The position numbers and the translations under genes are program-made. From NCBI RefSeq assembly GCF_020736845.1, contig NZ_JAFFQR010000029.1, forward strand, positions 1 to 64,000: a stretch of 64,000 nucleotides of DNA, written 5' to 3'. Shown here piece by piece: positions 1 through 8,270 of this stretch (the first letter of the stretch is position 1; every line of letters starts with the position of its first letter). Under the pieces are notes generated by a model, which saw nothing but the letters and a program-made list of their open reading frames with translations, was not told where the DNA came from and ran no database searches. The stretch comes from Paenibacillus farraposensis (GTDB taxonomy: Bacteria > Bacillota > Bacilli > Paenibacillales > Paenibacillaceae).

Positions 1-70
1 ACCGTTAAGCCCTCCAGCGCCGATGGTACTTGGACCGCAGGGTCCTGGGAGAGTAGGACGTTGCCAAGCA
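1..70 (+). rRNA. rrf: 5S ribosomal RNA, 3' part (cut by window start)
   Basis: The first 70 bases match the 3' half of a Bacillota 5S rRNA, including the conserved GGGAGAGTAGGACGTTGCC end. The 5' half lies outside the window. A strong hairpin terminator follows at once, so this is the end of an rRNA operon. Confidence 0.93.
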
Positions 71-76
71 CAACAA

Positions 77-110
77 AAAGAGCACACCCATAAGGGTTGT
101 GCTCTTTTTC
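77..110 (+). terminator. Intrinsic terminator of the rRNA operon
   Basis: An inverted repeat (AGAGCACA-CCC / GGGTTGTGCTCT) with a short loop is followed by a T run, immediately downstream of the 5S rRNA end. Confidence 0.9.
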
Positions 111-248
111 CTTTACCCGACCTATTGATTTTCCATATACAAAGTTTATCGGGGGTTTCAGGCTAATTGCTTTTTGGGAACCTGATTTCCTTAGCATAGG
201 GGCTTGCCAGCCTTAATGAACAGCGGTATAGTAATATTTGGAAGGATC

Positions 249-402
249 CTAATCTATCTCAACCTGTTCTGTTTGGGGAACAGTTAAGGCTTGGAGTTTT
301 CGTGTGATTTCCTTTTGCCACTTGGCATCTCCGACTTGTACAGCAAGATTAAGAAGATCCAAATAATCGTATGCAGGGGGTTTTACTAAAAGCTTCTTTC
401 AC
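249..402 (-). pseudogene. Small frameshifted ORF, IDEAL-like short protein
   Basis: On the minus strand an AAAGGAGG site (413-420) precedes a GTG at 402. That frame stops after 17 codons. Removing one base from the five-base C run (376-380 on the plus strand) restores an uninterrupted frame of about 50 codons ending at 249. It would read VKEAFSKTPAYDYLDLLNLA at the start and continue with VGDAKWQKEITRKLQAL. The second part weakly resembles the short IDEAL-type helical motif of Bacillota. This could be a real frameshift mutation, a sequencing error in the homopolymer, or chance. The good ribosome binding site is the best argument that a gene was here. Confidence 0.4.
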
Positions 403-693
403 TGCGGTCCTGCCTCCTTTGAAGTCTATATGTCATTATTATTAAATAATTATAATTATTACCAAATGATATTATTATTCATATTATGCCTACATTCTAG
501 ATAAATTGTAAGTTTTGATATGAATGAATTTTGGAGCAGCGCAAATGAGTAGCTTAAAAAACAAACCTTTCTCCTTAAGTTCACGCATTGTTCGTGACTT
601 TTATATGGAACATAATGAAAAAACAAGCGGGGATTGAGTATCCACCAGTAGAATGCAGATTGCGTATGCTTCAACAAGAGGAGGAAAAAGGGC
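403..693. other. AT-rich intergenic region
   Basis: The stretch between the small ORF and the sugar-binding lipoprotein gene is very AT-rich around 428-500. It presumably holds the promoter of the downstream gene, but I cannot assign convincing -35 and -10 boxes. Both minus-strand ORFs that cross it lack recognisable protein features. Confidence 0.35.
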
Positions 694-2025
694 ATGGGCA
701 AAGCAAAAATGAAAGCGTTTGCCGTTGTGATGACAAGCGCTCTGACATTGACGCTGGCAGCTTGTAATAACGGACATGGCGCTAGTCCGGGGAATTCCAA
801 GAAGCAGGGAGGAGACGCCGCAACGAAAGATGTGACGATTACCTTTCAGAACATTAATCCTGACCCGAGCACCCCTTCTTACAAAATGATCAAGGAAATT
901 GTACGTCAATATGAGCGAGACCATCCTCATATCAAAATCGAATTGGATTCACTAAATACAGATCAGCAAAAATTAAAGCTGAAAACACAAGCAGCAGCGA
1001 AGGAAGTACCGGACATTACGATTGTGAACCCGGCCGCACAGATGAAGCCTTTCGTGGATGCCGGACTGCTGGCTCCACTAAACGATGTAGCTGATAAAGA
1101 CGGCCTAAAAAATACATTTCAGGAAGGCCTGCTAGATTACTATAGCTTTGATGATAAGCTCTATGCATTTCCAGACGGTAACAATATAGAAGTGGTGTTT
1201 TATAATAAAGAACTGTTCGCAAAGGCGGGAATTCAAAAACTGCCGAGTACCTTTGATGAATTGATTACGACGGTCAAGGCGCTGAAGGTGAAGGGAATTA
1301 CCCCGATTGCGATTGGAGAAAAGGATTCATGGACTGGTTCACTGCTTTTCATGAATATCCTGCTCCGTACGAATGAAGGCCCAAATTTCCTCAAGGATGT
1401 GCTGGACGGCAAAAAGACGTTTAACGATCCGGCTTTTGTGGAAGCGGTAGATGCCTTTCAGGAGCTAATTCAGGCAGGAGCTTTTCCGGATGAAGCTTCA
1501 TCTATTGACTATAACGCAGGCGGTAATATTTTTAAAACCGGAAAAGCGGCCATGTATATTATGGGTACGTGGGAAACAGGGTCTATTGATTCATCCTCGG
1601 TAGCAGGCAAAGTGGGAGTATTCCCGTTCCCTACAGTGAATAGCAAAGGTGATGTCAATGAGTACGTGATTGCCCCAGGCAGTGGATTTGCAGTTTCTGC
1701 GAATAGTGAGCATTTGCAGGAGACGAAGGACTTTTTGCATTATTTTATTACAGAGATGCCCAAAGTTCAGTTTGATTTGAAAAATACGATTGGCAGTGGT
1801 CAGAAAGTGGAAGGCGATTTGAAGGAAGCCGGTTACTCCGAACTGGCGATTAATCTCAATGAGCTATTTCAAAAAGTAAAGGGGGGCGACCTCGCTTTTG
1901 ATAATACGATGAATCCGGCCATTGCGCAGGCACATCTAAGCAGCATCCAAAACCTGTTCGTGCAAAAGGAAGACGCGGCACAAGTTGCCAAGGAACATCA
2001 GAGCGCTTTTGAGGCTAACCAATAA
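694..2025 (+). CDS. Sugar ABC transporter substrate-binding lipoprotein (family 1)
   Basis: This 443-residue protein is a MalE-like extracellular solute-binding protein that would be lipid-anchored outside the membrane and present a sugar or oligosaccharide to an ABC permease. The N-terminus has a basic n-region, a hydrophobic core and a lipobox ending in Cys (TLAAC at about residues 20-24). The body carries family-1 features such as the KVKGITPIAIGEKDSW segment and the GKAAMYIMGTWE segment. Length is normal for the family. A GAGGAGGAAAAAGGG ribosome binding site precedes the ATG. The expected permease genes downstream are reduced to fragments (2377-2993), although the sensor kinase and AraC-type regulator that usually accompany this system are intact. 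The protein may therefore have lost its transporter; the substrate is unknown. Confidence 0.88.
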   Translation: MGKAKMKAFAVVMTSALTLTLAACNNGHGASPGNSKKQGGDAATKDVTITFQNINPDPSTPSYKMIKEIVRQYERDHPHIKIELDSLNTDQQKLKLKTQAAAKEVPDITIVNPAAQMKPFVDAGLLAPLNDVADKDGLKNTFQEGLLDYYSFDDKLYAFPDGNNIEVVFYNKELFAKAGIQKLPSTFDELITTVKALKVKGITPIAIGEKDSWTGSLLFMNILLRTNEGPNFLKDVLDGKKTFNDPAFVEAVDAFQELIQAGAFPDEASSIDYNAGGNIFKTGKAAMYIMGTWETGSIDSSSVAGKVGVFPFPTVNSKGDVNEYVIAPGSGFAVSANSEHLQETKDFLHYFITEMPKVQFDLKNTIGSGQKVEGDLKEAGYSELAINLNELFQKVKGGDLAFDNTMNPAIAQAHLSSIQNLFVQKEDAAQVAKEHQSAFEANQ

Positions 2026-2376
2026 GCAGCAAACAACATGGGAGAGAGAGGAAAAGTTTCTCCACCTGATTTTACTCAATCGATATGCACGGAAAGCCTA
2101 TACACTCGGTATAATATATTTCTTGCCGGTCATTCTATCGGTTGTCTGCAATTGTCCGATTTGATTTGGGTGATGGCGGACGGAGGTTCCAGTCTATCTC
2201 GACGGATACGGTACCCGCGTACATATACAAAATATTCCCTTTTTTGTCGATATAATATGGAGATGGCATTGGTAGTGTATCGACAACATTTTTCGTTACC
2301 ATTTGCTCCCATTTTGCAGTTGTGATATTGTTTTTCGAATAATTTGAAAATAAGTTAAAATAAAGGAGTTAGAGCT
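2026..2376. other. Spacer before the permease remnant
   Basis: No gene recognised. A 95-codon plus-strand ORF (2038-2325) has no family features. One short stretch (2090-2155) reads RKAYTLGIIYFLPVI, reminiscent of the first membrane segment of a MalF-type permease, but stops follow. A good ribosome binding site (TAAAGGAG, about 2361-2368) survives just before the recognisable remnant. Confidence 0.35.
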
Positions 2377-2993
2377 GTTGAACGCTATAAAAAAGCAGGG
2401 CTGCTTTCCCTGCCAGCCGTATTAGTGATCACACAGTTGTATCCACTCCTTTGGCTACTGACCTATTCGTTGATTACGATGCCATTTGTCATTCTGCTAA
2501 GCTCGATGGCTGCTTATGGGATTACGCGCTTTTCACTGATGATGATGTTTAAAAAGTCCCTTATCTAAATACGTGCTTCTCGCTGATCTTACCCTATATG
2601 CTTTTCAGACACCGATTGCGGTCTTCATCCTATCTGGCTTTATGCAGTTCATCCCCCACGAAATTGAAGAATCCCGCTTATATTGACGGAGCGAGTATTT
2701 ATCGTATTTTTCCGCAGTATAATTCTACCGATCTCGATTCCACTCATCATGATGGTATAGATATTAACTTTTATTAATATCTGAAATGAATACATTATGG
2801 CTGTCGCCTTTATCTCATCTTAGAAGCTCAAAACTCTCCCGTTTGGCGTCTATACGTTTGTCGTCAGTATGCTGTGAATTACGTCAATGTTGGTGCTTTT
2901 CTGGCCATGGGGGCCTTACCGGTCATTATTATTTATTTTGTCCTGTCCAGAAAGATTACCAAGGGCATGCTAGCAGGAGTAGTTAAAGGATAG
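2377..2993 (+). pseudogene. Decayed sugar ABC permease pair (MalF start joined to MalG body)
   Basis: No single frame is open, but consecutive frames encode recognisable permease pieces. From 2380 the text begins ERYKKAGLLSLPAVLVITQL, a typical first membrane helix, and runs without a break into LLSSMAAYGITRFS, an internal segment of the partner MalG-type permease. After a stop at about 2566-2568 another frame gives TPIAVFILSGFMQFIPHEIEE, then a shift to AYIDGAS, the EAA cytoplasmic loop that contacts the ATPase. The C-terminal end reads GALPVIIIYFVLSRKITKGM and ends GVVKG at 2993, the usual MalG terminus. So an internal deletion fused two permease genes and later frameshifts broke the product. 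The intact lipoprotein upstream and kinase downstream show the original operon order. Confidence 0.8.
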
Positions 2994-3022
2994 CGGCCGA
3001 GGCGAGAGGAGCGCACAGAGGT

Positions 3023-4819
3023 ATGCTGCGCCGTTTTCAATCCATTCAATACCGTTTGTTTGTACTGTTTCTATTGAGCATGTCTGGTATTGTCCTGGCG
3101 ATCAGTCTGCTGTTTTACAACCGTACTGCCGCGCAGTTCCATGATAAGGTCAGCGAGCTGGCACAAAAAAATGTTTCCCAGACAGCAGGGCTGTTCGAAT
3201 TGCTGCTTGGCAGCTACAACAGCCTGTCCAAATCGATGAGCAACAACATGGATTTAGTTCGTCTGCTAACGACGAGTACGAGTGACTTACCTGCTGTGAA
3301 CTACATCAATGAACGTACGATTACGAATATATTAGGGGCCATCTATTATTCACGAGAGGACCTGATCGGCATTCATGTCATTACAGACACAGGCAAGGTA
3401 TACAACTATGGCAATTATATGAATGTCATTGATACCCATTACGATCATACGGAATGGTATAAAGAGATTCGAAAGTCGGCAGGCAAAATTGCATGGTTGG
3501 GCGTGTATCCCCACTCGATTATTGATCAGGTGGAAACCAGACCGGTGTTTGCGTTCAGACGGCAGCTCTATGATCTGGATGAACACAAGCCGATCGGTAT
3601 TGTCCTAATTGAAGCCGAACCACGTTCTGTGCTGTCTGCTCTTCATAACTTGCGATTAGGCAGCAATAGCCAGGTATATCTGTTGGGGAGTGAAAACCGG
3701 ATTGTATCGGCTACTTCCTCTGACCCGCCACCCGATTTGCAAAATCTGAAACAGCAGGTACCGGAGGATGACGTCATTGTAAATCGGAACAAAGAAAATG
3801 TAATAATCGCTTCCAAATTGCCGTTTGCGGATTGGTCAGTCATTAGTGTGACACCCAGTAAGGATCTGAACGTGGAACTGGTGCAAAACCAAAGATACTT
3901 GCTGGTTGTGGCGCCTGTACTCATTATTGTGTCCGCATTAATCGCATCTATCATCTCCAGAGGGATTTCATTTCCGCTCAAGCGGGTCATCCGGGAAATG
4001 AATCGGGTAGAGACAGGGAATTTTCGTCACACAGTAACCATTAAGTCATATGAAGAAATCAACCAGTTGGCTACCTCTTTCAACCATATGGTAGGACGGA
4101 TTGCAGAACTGATTGAGTTGGTCCGCATCTCATCAGTCAGTGAAAAAAATGCGGAGCTGCATGCGCTGCAGACGCAGGTTAATCCGCATTTTCTATACAA
4201 TACGCTGGATATGATTTATTGGATGCTGGATGAAAAGGGACAGGATCAGCTTGGAGAGGTAGTACTCTCTTTATCCCATATGTTCCGTTACAGCAGCCAT
4301 TGGGAAGAGGGGGCTGATGCAAGCCTTCGTGAGGAGGTGGAGCAGATTGGTCATTACCTTACAATTATCCAAGCCCGGCTGGAGGGCAGGGTATCTGTAG
4401 ACATCAGCATTGATGAGCAGTGGATGGATATTCGTCTACCGAAAATGATCTTGCAGCCATTGATTGAAAATGCAGTAAAGCATGGACTGGAGCCGCTGCA
4501 TGCGAATACAGGCGGCAAGCTGCTCGTTCGTGCGGAGGAACATGACGGTGTATTAAGCCTGCACATTATCGATAACGGTGTAGGGATAGAGTACCAACAA
4601 TGGGAGGTGGTCCAGGCAGCTTTGGCAAGTCCCGGCAAGCAGACGGGCATCGGGCAGGCGCGAGGCATCGGCCTGCAAAACCTAAATTTACGATTGCGGC
4701 ACATGTTCGGAGAGAAGTTCGGCCTACGGATCTCCAGTACACCTGGGGCCGGAACGACAGCTACTGTAAGTGTGCCTCTGCCACAGAAGGAGGAAAATTA
4801 TGAATATTCTAATAGCTGA
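3023..4819 (+). CDS. Sensor histidine kinase, YesM family
   Basis: This 598-residue membrane kinase belongs to the YesM/LytS class that controls carbohydrate uptake in paenibacilli. It has an N-terminal membrane helix at about residues 10-32, a long extracellular sensor domain, a second helix at about 292-314, a HAMP linker, then the YesM-type phospho-acceptor box QVNPHFLYNTLD with His389, and a C-terminal ATPase domain with an N box (LIENAVKHGL) and G boxes (DNGVGIE, GIGLQNLNLR). The frame overlaps the response-regulator start by 20 bases, indicating translational coupling. A binding-protein gene lies upstream, which suggests ligand sensing through that lipoprotein. Expression may now be disturbed because the permease genes between them are broken. 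Confidence 0.9.
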   Translation: MLRRFQSIQYRLFVLFLLSMSGIVLAISLLFYNRTAAQFHDKVSELAQKNVSQTAGLFELLLGSYNSLSKSMSNNMDLVRLLTTSTSDLPAVNYINERTITNILGAIYYSREDLIGIHVITDTGKVYNYGNYMNVIDTHYDHTEWYKEIRKSAGKIAWLGVYPHSIIDQVETRPVFAFRRQLYDLDEHKPIGIVLIEAEPRSVLSALHNLRLGSNSQVYLLGSENRIVSATSSDPPPDLQNLKQQVPEDDVIVNRNKENVIIASKLPFADWSVISVTPSKDLNVELVQNQRYLLVVAPVLIIVSALIASIISRGISFPLKRVIREMNRVETGNFRHTVTIKSYEEINQLATSFNHMVGRIAELIELVRISSVSEKNAELHALQTQVNPHFLYNTLDMIYWMLDEKGQDQLGEVVLSLSHMFRYSSHWEEGADASLREEVEQIGHYLTIIQARLEGRVSVDISIDEQWMDIRLPKMILQPLIENAVKHGLEPLHANTGGKLLVRAEEHDGVLSLHIIDNGVGIEYQQWEVVQAALASPGKQTGIGQARGIGLQNLNLRLRHMFGEKFGLRISSTPGAGTTATVSVPLPQKEENYEYSNS

Positions 4820-5984
4820 CGATGAAAGTATGATTCGGCAGGGAATTCACCGTACTATTGGACAAGCTCTGCCAACCTACGGCATTCATCTCGCTGCTTC
4901 CACCGAAGAAGCAGCAGGCATTCTAGCGGAGCATCCGGTGGATATTGTGTTGACTGATATTCTCATGCCCGGTATGGATGGTTTGGAATTTATGCGTATT
5001 TCCAAGCGGAAGCATCCTCATCTACAGTGGGTCGTCATCTCGGCCCATTCCGAATTCCAATACGCGCAAAGAGCAGTGAAGCTGGGAGCCAAAGACTACC
5101 TGTTAAAGCCAATCGGCAAAAAGAAGCTGCTGGAATGCATTGAAATGCTGGCTGCCGAAGCGCTTGTCGCCTCACAGCAGGCTAACGAGGGCAGGCTTCT
5201 CAAATCCAATATGGTCTATTTGCGTGAGGCTGTTTTCCAGCGCTTTGCACTTGGACTGGACACGGGAAAACTGGATATACAGCCTTTTATCGAAAATTAT
5301 CCGGAGTTTCACCTCTTTATGGTTCGCATGGAGCCTGATCATAAGCAGACGCATCTGGAGCATTTTATGATTGAAAATGTCCTGTCCGAGCTTATTGAGG
5401 CGGGTGGCAGCGGTTTTGTCGTCAGCCTCGACCGTCACAGTCTGCTGGGCATTGCACGTCTGCGGGATGAAGCAGAGGCCGCACGGCTGGAGAAGCTGCT
5501 CAAATCTCATCTAAAACGGTACGTGAAAGTGCCTCTGCAAATTACGCGTTCAGGCGTTCATCACAATTTTGCCTATATACCTGAAGAGGTGGCGCGGTTA
5601 AGACGGACGCCAGAGGAGATTGCAGCGGCAGTGACCGATACCGGAGAATGCCTTCGTAAAGGTATGCATACGGTAGACGTTGCATTGCAGTATATTCAGA
5701 CTCATTTTACAGAGGAGCTGTCGCTCGAGAAGGTCGCTTCGGTCGTCTTTTTAAACCCGGTCTATTTCAGTCAGTTGTTCAAGCAGAAAACGGGACAAGG
5801 TTATAAGGATTATGTCATTTGTTTGCGTATGGAGGAGGCGAAGCGGCTGCTCAGTGATCCTCATCTGCGGCTGGCTGAAATTTCGGAGCGGATTGGTTAT
5901 CAGGATATGCGGCATTTTACACAAGTATTCCGGCGTAAATGTGGAATGACTCCGACTGAGTATCGACATCAGGGAGTCAAGTAG
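4800..5984 (+). CDS. Response regulator with AraC-type DNA-binding domain
   Basis: This 394-residue protein is the partner of the preceding YesM-type kinase. The N-terminal receiver domain (about 1-120) has the acidic pair DD near residues 7-8, phospho-acceptor Asp53 in LTDILMPGMDG, and Lys in YLLKPIG. A linker of about 150 residues is followed by two helix-turn-helix motifs of the AraC family in the last 100 residues (ELSLEKVASVVFLNPVYFSQ and LAEISERIGYQDMRHFTQVF). I chose the ATG at 4800 because AGAAGGAGGAAAATT precedes it; an upstream in-frame start at 4770 would add ten residues inside the kinase gene. Such regulators activate carbohydrate ABC genes. A terminator-like hairpin follows the stop. 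Confidence 0.9.
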   Translation: MNILIADDESMIRQGIHRTIGQALPTYGIHLAASTEEAAGILAEHPVDIVLTDILMPGMDGLEFMRISKRKHPHLQWVVISAHSEFQYAQRAVKLGAKDYLLKPIGKKKLLECIEMLAAEALVASQQANEGRLLKSNMVYLREAVFQRFALGLDTGKLDIQPFIENYPEFHLFMVRMEPDHKQTHLEHFMIENVLSELIEAGGSGFVVSLDRHSLLGIARLRDEAEAARLEKLLKSHLKRYVKVPLQITRSGVHHNFAYIPEEVARLRRTPEEIAAAVTDTGECLRKGMHTVDVALQYIQTHFTEELSLEKVASVVFLNPVYFSQLFKQKTGQGYKDYVICLRMEEAKRLLSDPHLRLAEISERIGYQDMRHFTQVFRRKCGMTPTEYRHQGVK

Positions 5985-6023
5985 GGCGGGATATACAATC
6001 TGAACATGAGGTGACTGTGTAAT

Positions 6024-6073
6024 ATAGGCTGCCTTGTGAGTGAAGTTTTTCTACTCTGGGGCAGTCTTTTTTG
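6024..6073 (+). terminator. Hairpin terminator after the response-regulator gene
   Basis: AGGCTGCC pairs with GGGCAGTCT across a loop of about 25 bases and is followed by a T run (6065-6072). The stem overlaps the last codons of the minus-strand LysR remnant. Confidence 0.55.
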
Positions 6074-6299
6074 TGTCTCCAGTTTGCAGGTATTCAACTA
6101 ATTTGCGAGCTGCATTGGACAAATAACGATCCTTGCGCCATACGACGGCTGGCTGGGTTAAGGAGAAGGGCTCCTTAATAGATAGTGTACAGAATCTGTC
6201 GCCATACTCTTGTCCCAATCCAGCGTCTGGAATGATAGTAATCCCCATGCCCTATTTTAATATACACATCCAGGTAATCCTGATGAAATAGGCCAATAT
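6051..6299 (-). pseudogene. LysR-family regulator, C-terminal remnant
   Basis: The minus strand is open for about 83 codons ending at the TAG at 6051. It reads NIGLFHQDYLDVYIKIGHGI, then ITIIPDAGLG and RFCTLSIKEPF. This is the C-terminal part of the effector domain of a LysR regulator. The other 200 or so residues, including the helix-turn-helix, are missing. The break lies within a few bases of the 5' break of the divergent ubiX remnant. In Bacillus the bsdBCD hydroxybenzoate decarboxylase operon is controlled by a divergent LysR gene (bsdA), so this is probably the lost regulator of the neighbouring ubiD cluster. Confidence 0.75.
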
Positions 6300-6305
6300 T
6301 TTTAG

Positions 6306-6788
6306 AACATTCCCTATGAGACAGGCTACACGGTAAAGGAAGTGGAGGTAAAGGAAGTGGAGGTAATGGCAGATGTGGTTTACTCGTACAAGGAACAGGC
6401 TGCGCCCATTTCCAGCGGCTCCTTTCGGGTAGACGGTATGATTGTTGCTCCTTGCAGTATGAAGACGCTCGCCTCCATTCGCATTGGAATGGCGGACAAC
6501 CTGCTCACTCGATCAGCGGATGTGATGTTGAAGGAATGCAGGAAGCTGCTGCTTATGACAAGGGAAACACCATTAAGCAGTATCCATCTGGAGAATATGC
6601 TGGAGCTATCACGCATGGGCGTGACGATCCTGCCGCCGATGCCTGCTTTTTATAACTATCCTGCAACGATTGGAGAAATGGTGGATCATATTGTATTCCG
6701 CGCATTGGATCAGTTCGACATCGTTACAACCGTAGCCAAACGTTGGGATGGAATGAAGCAGACTGAATCCGCACTGCACCAAAATTGA
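6306..6788 (+). pseudogene. Flavin prenyltransferase UbiX/BsdB, N-terminally truncated
   Basis: The frame is open from 6306 to 6788 (160 codons). It encodes the UbiX/Pad1/BsdB family from YETGYTVKEVE onward, including SSGSFRVDGMIVAPCSMKTL, the RETPL segment and PPMPAFYNYP. Family members have about 190-200 residues. Here roughly the first 40, with the glycine-rich FMN-binding GxSGAxG loop and the normal start codon, are absent. A perfect 15-bp tandem duplication (6333-6347 and 6348-6362) repeats the codons for VKEVE. Possible restarts are GTG 6342 and ATG 6366, the latter just after GGAAGTGGAGGTA, so a shortened protein might still be made. Without the FMN loop it should not prenylate flavin. 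It would normally supply prenyl-FMN to the UbiD enzyme encoded next. Confidence 0.8.
6333..6362 (+). repeat. Perfect 15-bp tandem duplication
   Basis: GTAAAGGAAGTGGAG occurs twice head to tail. It duplicates five codons in the ubiX remnant without shifting the frame and creates two purine-rich, ribosome-binding-like stretches just before the ATG at 6366. Confidence 0.9.
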
Positions 6789-6816
6789 AAAATAGGAAGA
6801 CAAAGGAGAATGAACG

Positions 6817-8235
6817 ATGGCCTATAAAGATTTGCGTGATTTTTTGCATACTCTGGAGAAAGAGGGACAATTGCTCAAGATTAGCGATGAGGTAAAGCCG
6901 GAGCCGGATATTGCAGCAGCAAACAGAGCATTAAATAACCTTGGAGATAAGACGCCAGCCCTATTCTTCAACAATATTTATGGCTATACGGATGCTCGTA
7001 TTGCAATGAATGTGATGGGTTCCTGGCCCAATCATGCTCTTATGATGGGAATGCCAAAGAACACTCCGCTCAAAGAGCAGTTTTTTGAATTTGCCAGACG
7101 CTATGAACAATTCCCGGTGCCTGTGAAGCGGGAAGAAACAGCTCCTTTTCATGAAGTGGAGATTACAGAAGATATTAATTTGTTTGATATTTTACCGCTG
7201 TTTCGTTTGAACCAGGGAGACGGGGGATTTTATCTGGATAAAGCTATTCTGATCTCGCGCGATCTGGATGATCCGGTTACGTATGGCAAGCAAAATGTCG
7301 GTTTATACCGAATGCAGGTGAAAGGTAAAAACCGCTTGGGCATTCAGCCTGTACCGCAGCATGATATAGCGATCCATATCCGTCAAGCTGAGGAACGCGG
7401 AGAAAATTTGAAGGTGGCGATTGCCCTGGGATGTGAGCCTGTTATTACGACGGCTGCTTCTACACCGCTGTTGTACGATCAATCCGAATATGAGATGGCA
7501 GGTGCCATTCAGGGTGAGCCTTACCGTGTAGTTAAAGCCAAGGATGCGGACCTAGATCTGCCTTGGGGGGCTGAGGTCATTCTGGAAGGTGAAGTGTTAG
7601 CGGGCGTGCGGGAATATGAAGGTCCATTCGGTGAATTCACAGGTCACTATTCTGGTGGCCGCGCAATGCCGGTCATTCAGATTAATCGTGTATATCACCG
7701 TAAGCAGCCCATCTTTGAGCATTTGTACATCGGAATGCCTTGGACGGAAACGGACTATATGATTGGCGTGAATACAAGTGTACCATTGTTCCAACAGCTC
7801 AAGGATGCATATCCTAATGAAATCGTAGCCGTTAATGCCATGTATACACATGGGTTGGTCGCTATTATTTCTACGAAAACCCGGTATGGAGGTTTTGCGA
7901 AGGCTGTCGGGATGCGTGCTTTAACGACTCCGCATGGATTGGGGTATTGCAAGCTGGTCATTGTGGTGGATGGGGATGTCGATCCGTTCAATCTGCCGCA
8001 GGTCATGTGGGCTTTATCCACCAAGCTGCATCCGAAGCATGATACTGTGATCGTCCCAGGCTTGTCTGTTTTACCACTTGACCCCGGCTCCGATCCGGCA
8101 GGCATGACACACAAAATGATACTGGATGCGACGACACCAGTAGCACCGGATACCCGAGGTCATTATTCACAGCCGCTTGATTCTCCGCTGGGTGTAGCAG
8201 ATTGGGAGAAAAAGCTGAGCCAAATGCTTCGTTGA
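6817..8235 (+). CDS. bsdC: UbiD-family non-oxidative (hydroxy)arylic acid decarboxylase, subunit C
   Basis: This 472-residue protein is a full-length UbiD-family decarboxylase that uses prenylated FMN to decarboxylate (or carboxylate) aromatic acids in the cytoplasm. Family landmarks include NVGLYRMQ near residue 160, the prFMN-site Glu region GPFGEFTGHYSGG with Glu273 in EFTG, and the C-terminal VMWALSTKLHPKHD segment. An AAAGGAGAATGAACG ribosome binding site precedes the ATG. It sits between the truncated ubiX and a small bsdD-like gene, the order of B. subtilis bsdBCD for 4-hydroxybenzoate/vanillate decarboxylation. Because the local ubiX is broken, activity would need a flavin prenyltransferase encoded elsewhere. 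Confidence 0.92.
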   Translation: MAYKDLRDFLHTLEKEGQLLKISDEVKPEPDIAAANRALNNLGDKTPALFFNNIYGYTDARIAMNVMGSWPNHALMMGMPKNTPLKEQFFEFARRYEQFPVPVKREETAPFHEVEITEDINLFDILPLFRLNQGDGGFYLDKAILISRDLDDPVTYGKQNVGLYRMQVKGKNRLGIQPVPQHDIAIHIRQAEERGENLKVAIALGCEPVITTAASTPLLYDQSEYEMAGAIQGEPYRVVKAKDADLDLPWGAEVILEGEVLAGVREYEGPFGEFTGHYSGGRAMPVIQINRVYHRKQPIFEHLYIGMPWTETDYMIGVNTSVPLFQQLKDAYPNEIVAVNAMYTHGLVAIISTKTRYGGFAKAVGMRALTTPHGLGYCKLVIVVDGDVDPFNLPQVMWALSTKLHPKHDTVIVPGLSVLPLDPGSDPAGMTHKMILDATTPVAPDTRGHYSQPLDSPLGVADWEKKLSQMLR

Positions 8236-8270
8236 ATATATTCAAAAAAATATTAAAGGAGTGCTGACAG

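Noticed and set aside
2038..2325. 95-codon plus-strand ORF after the sugar-binding gene
   Set aside because: No family features or convincing ribosome binding site; it lies in the decaying permease zone.
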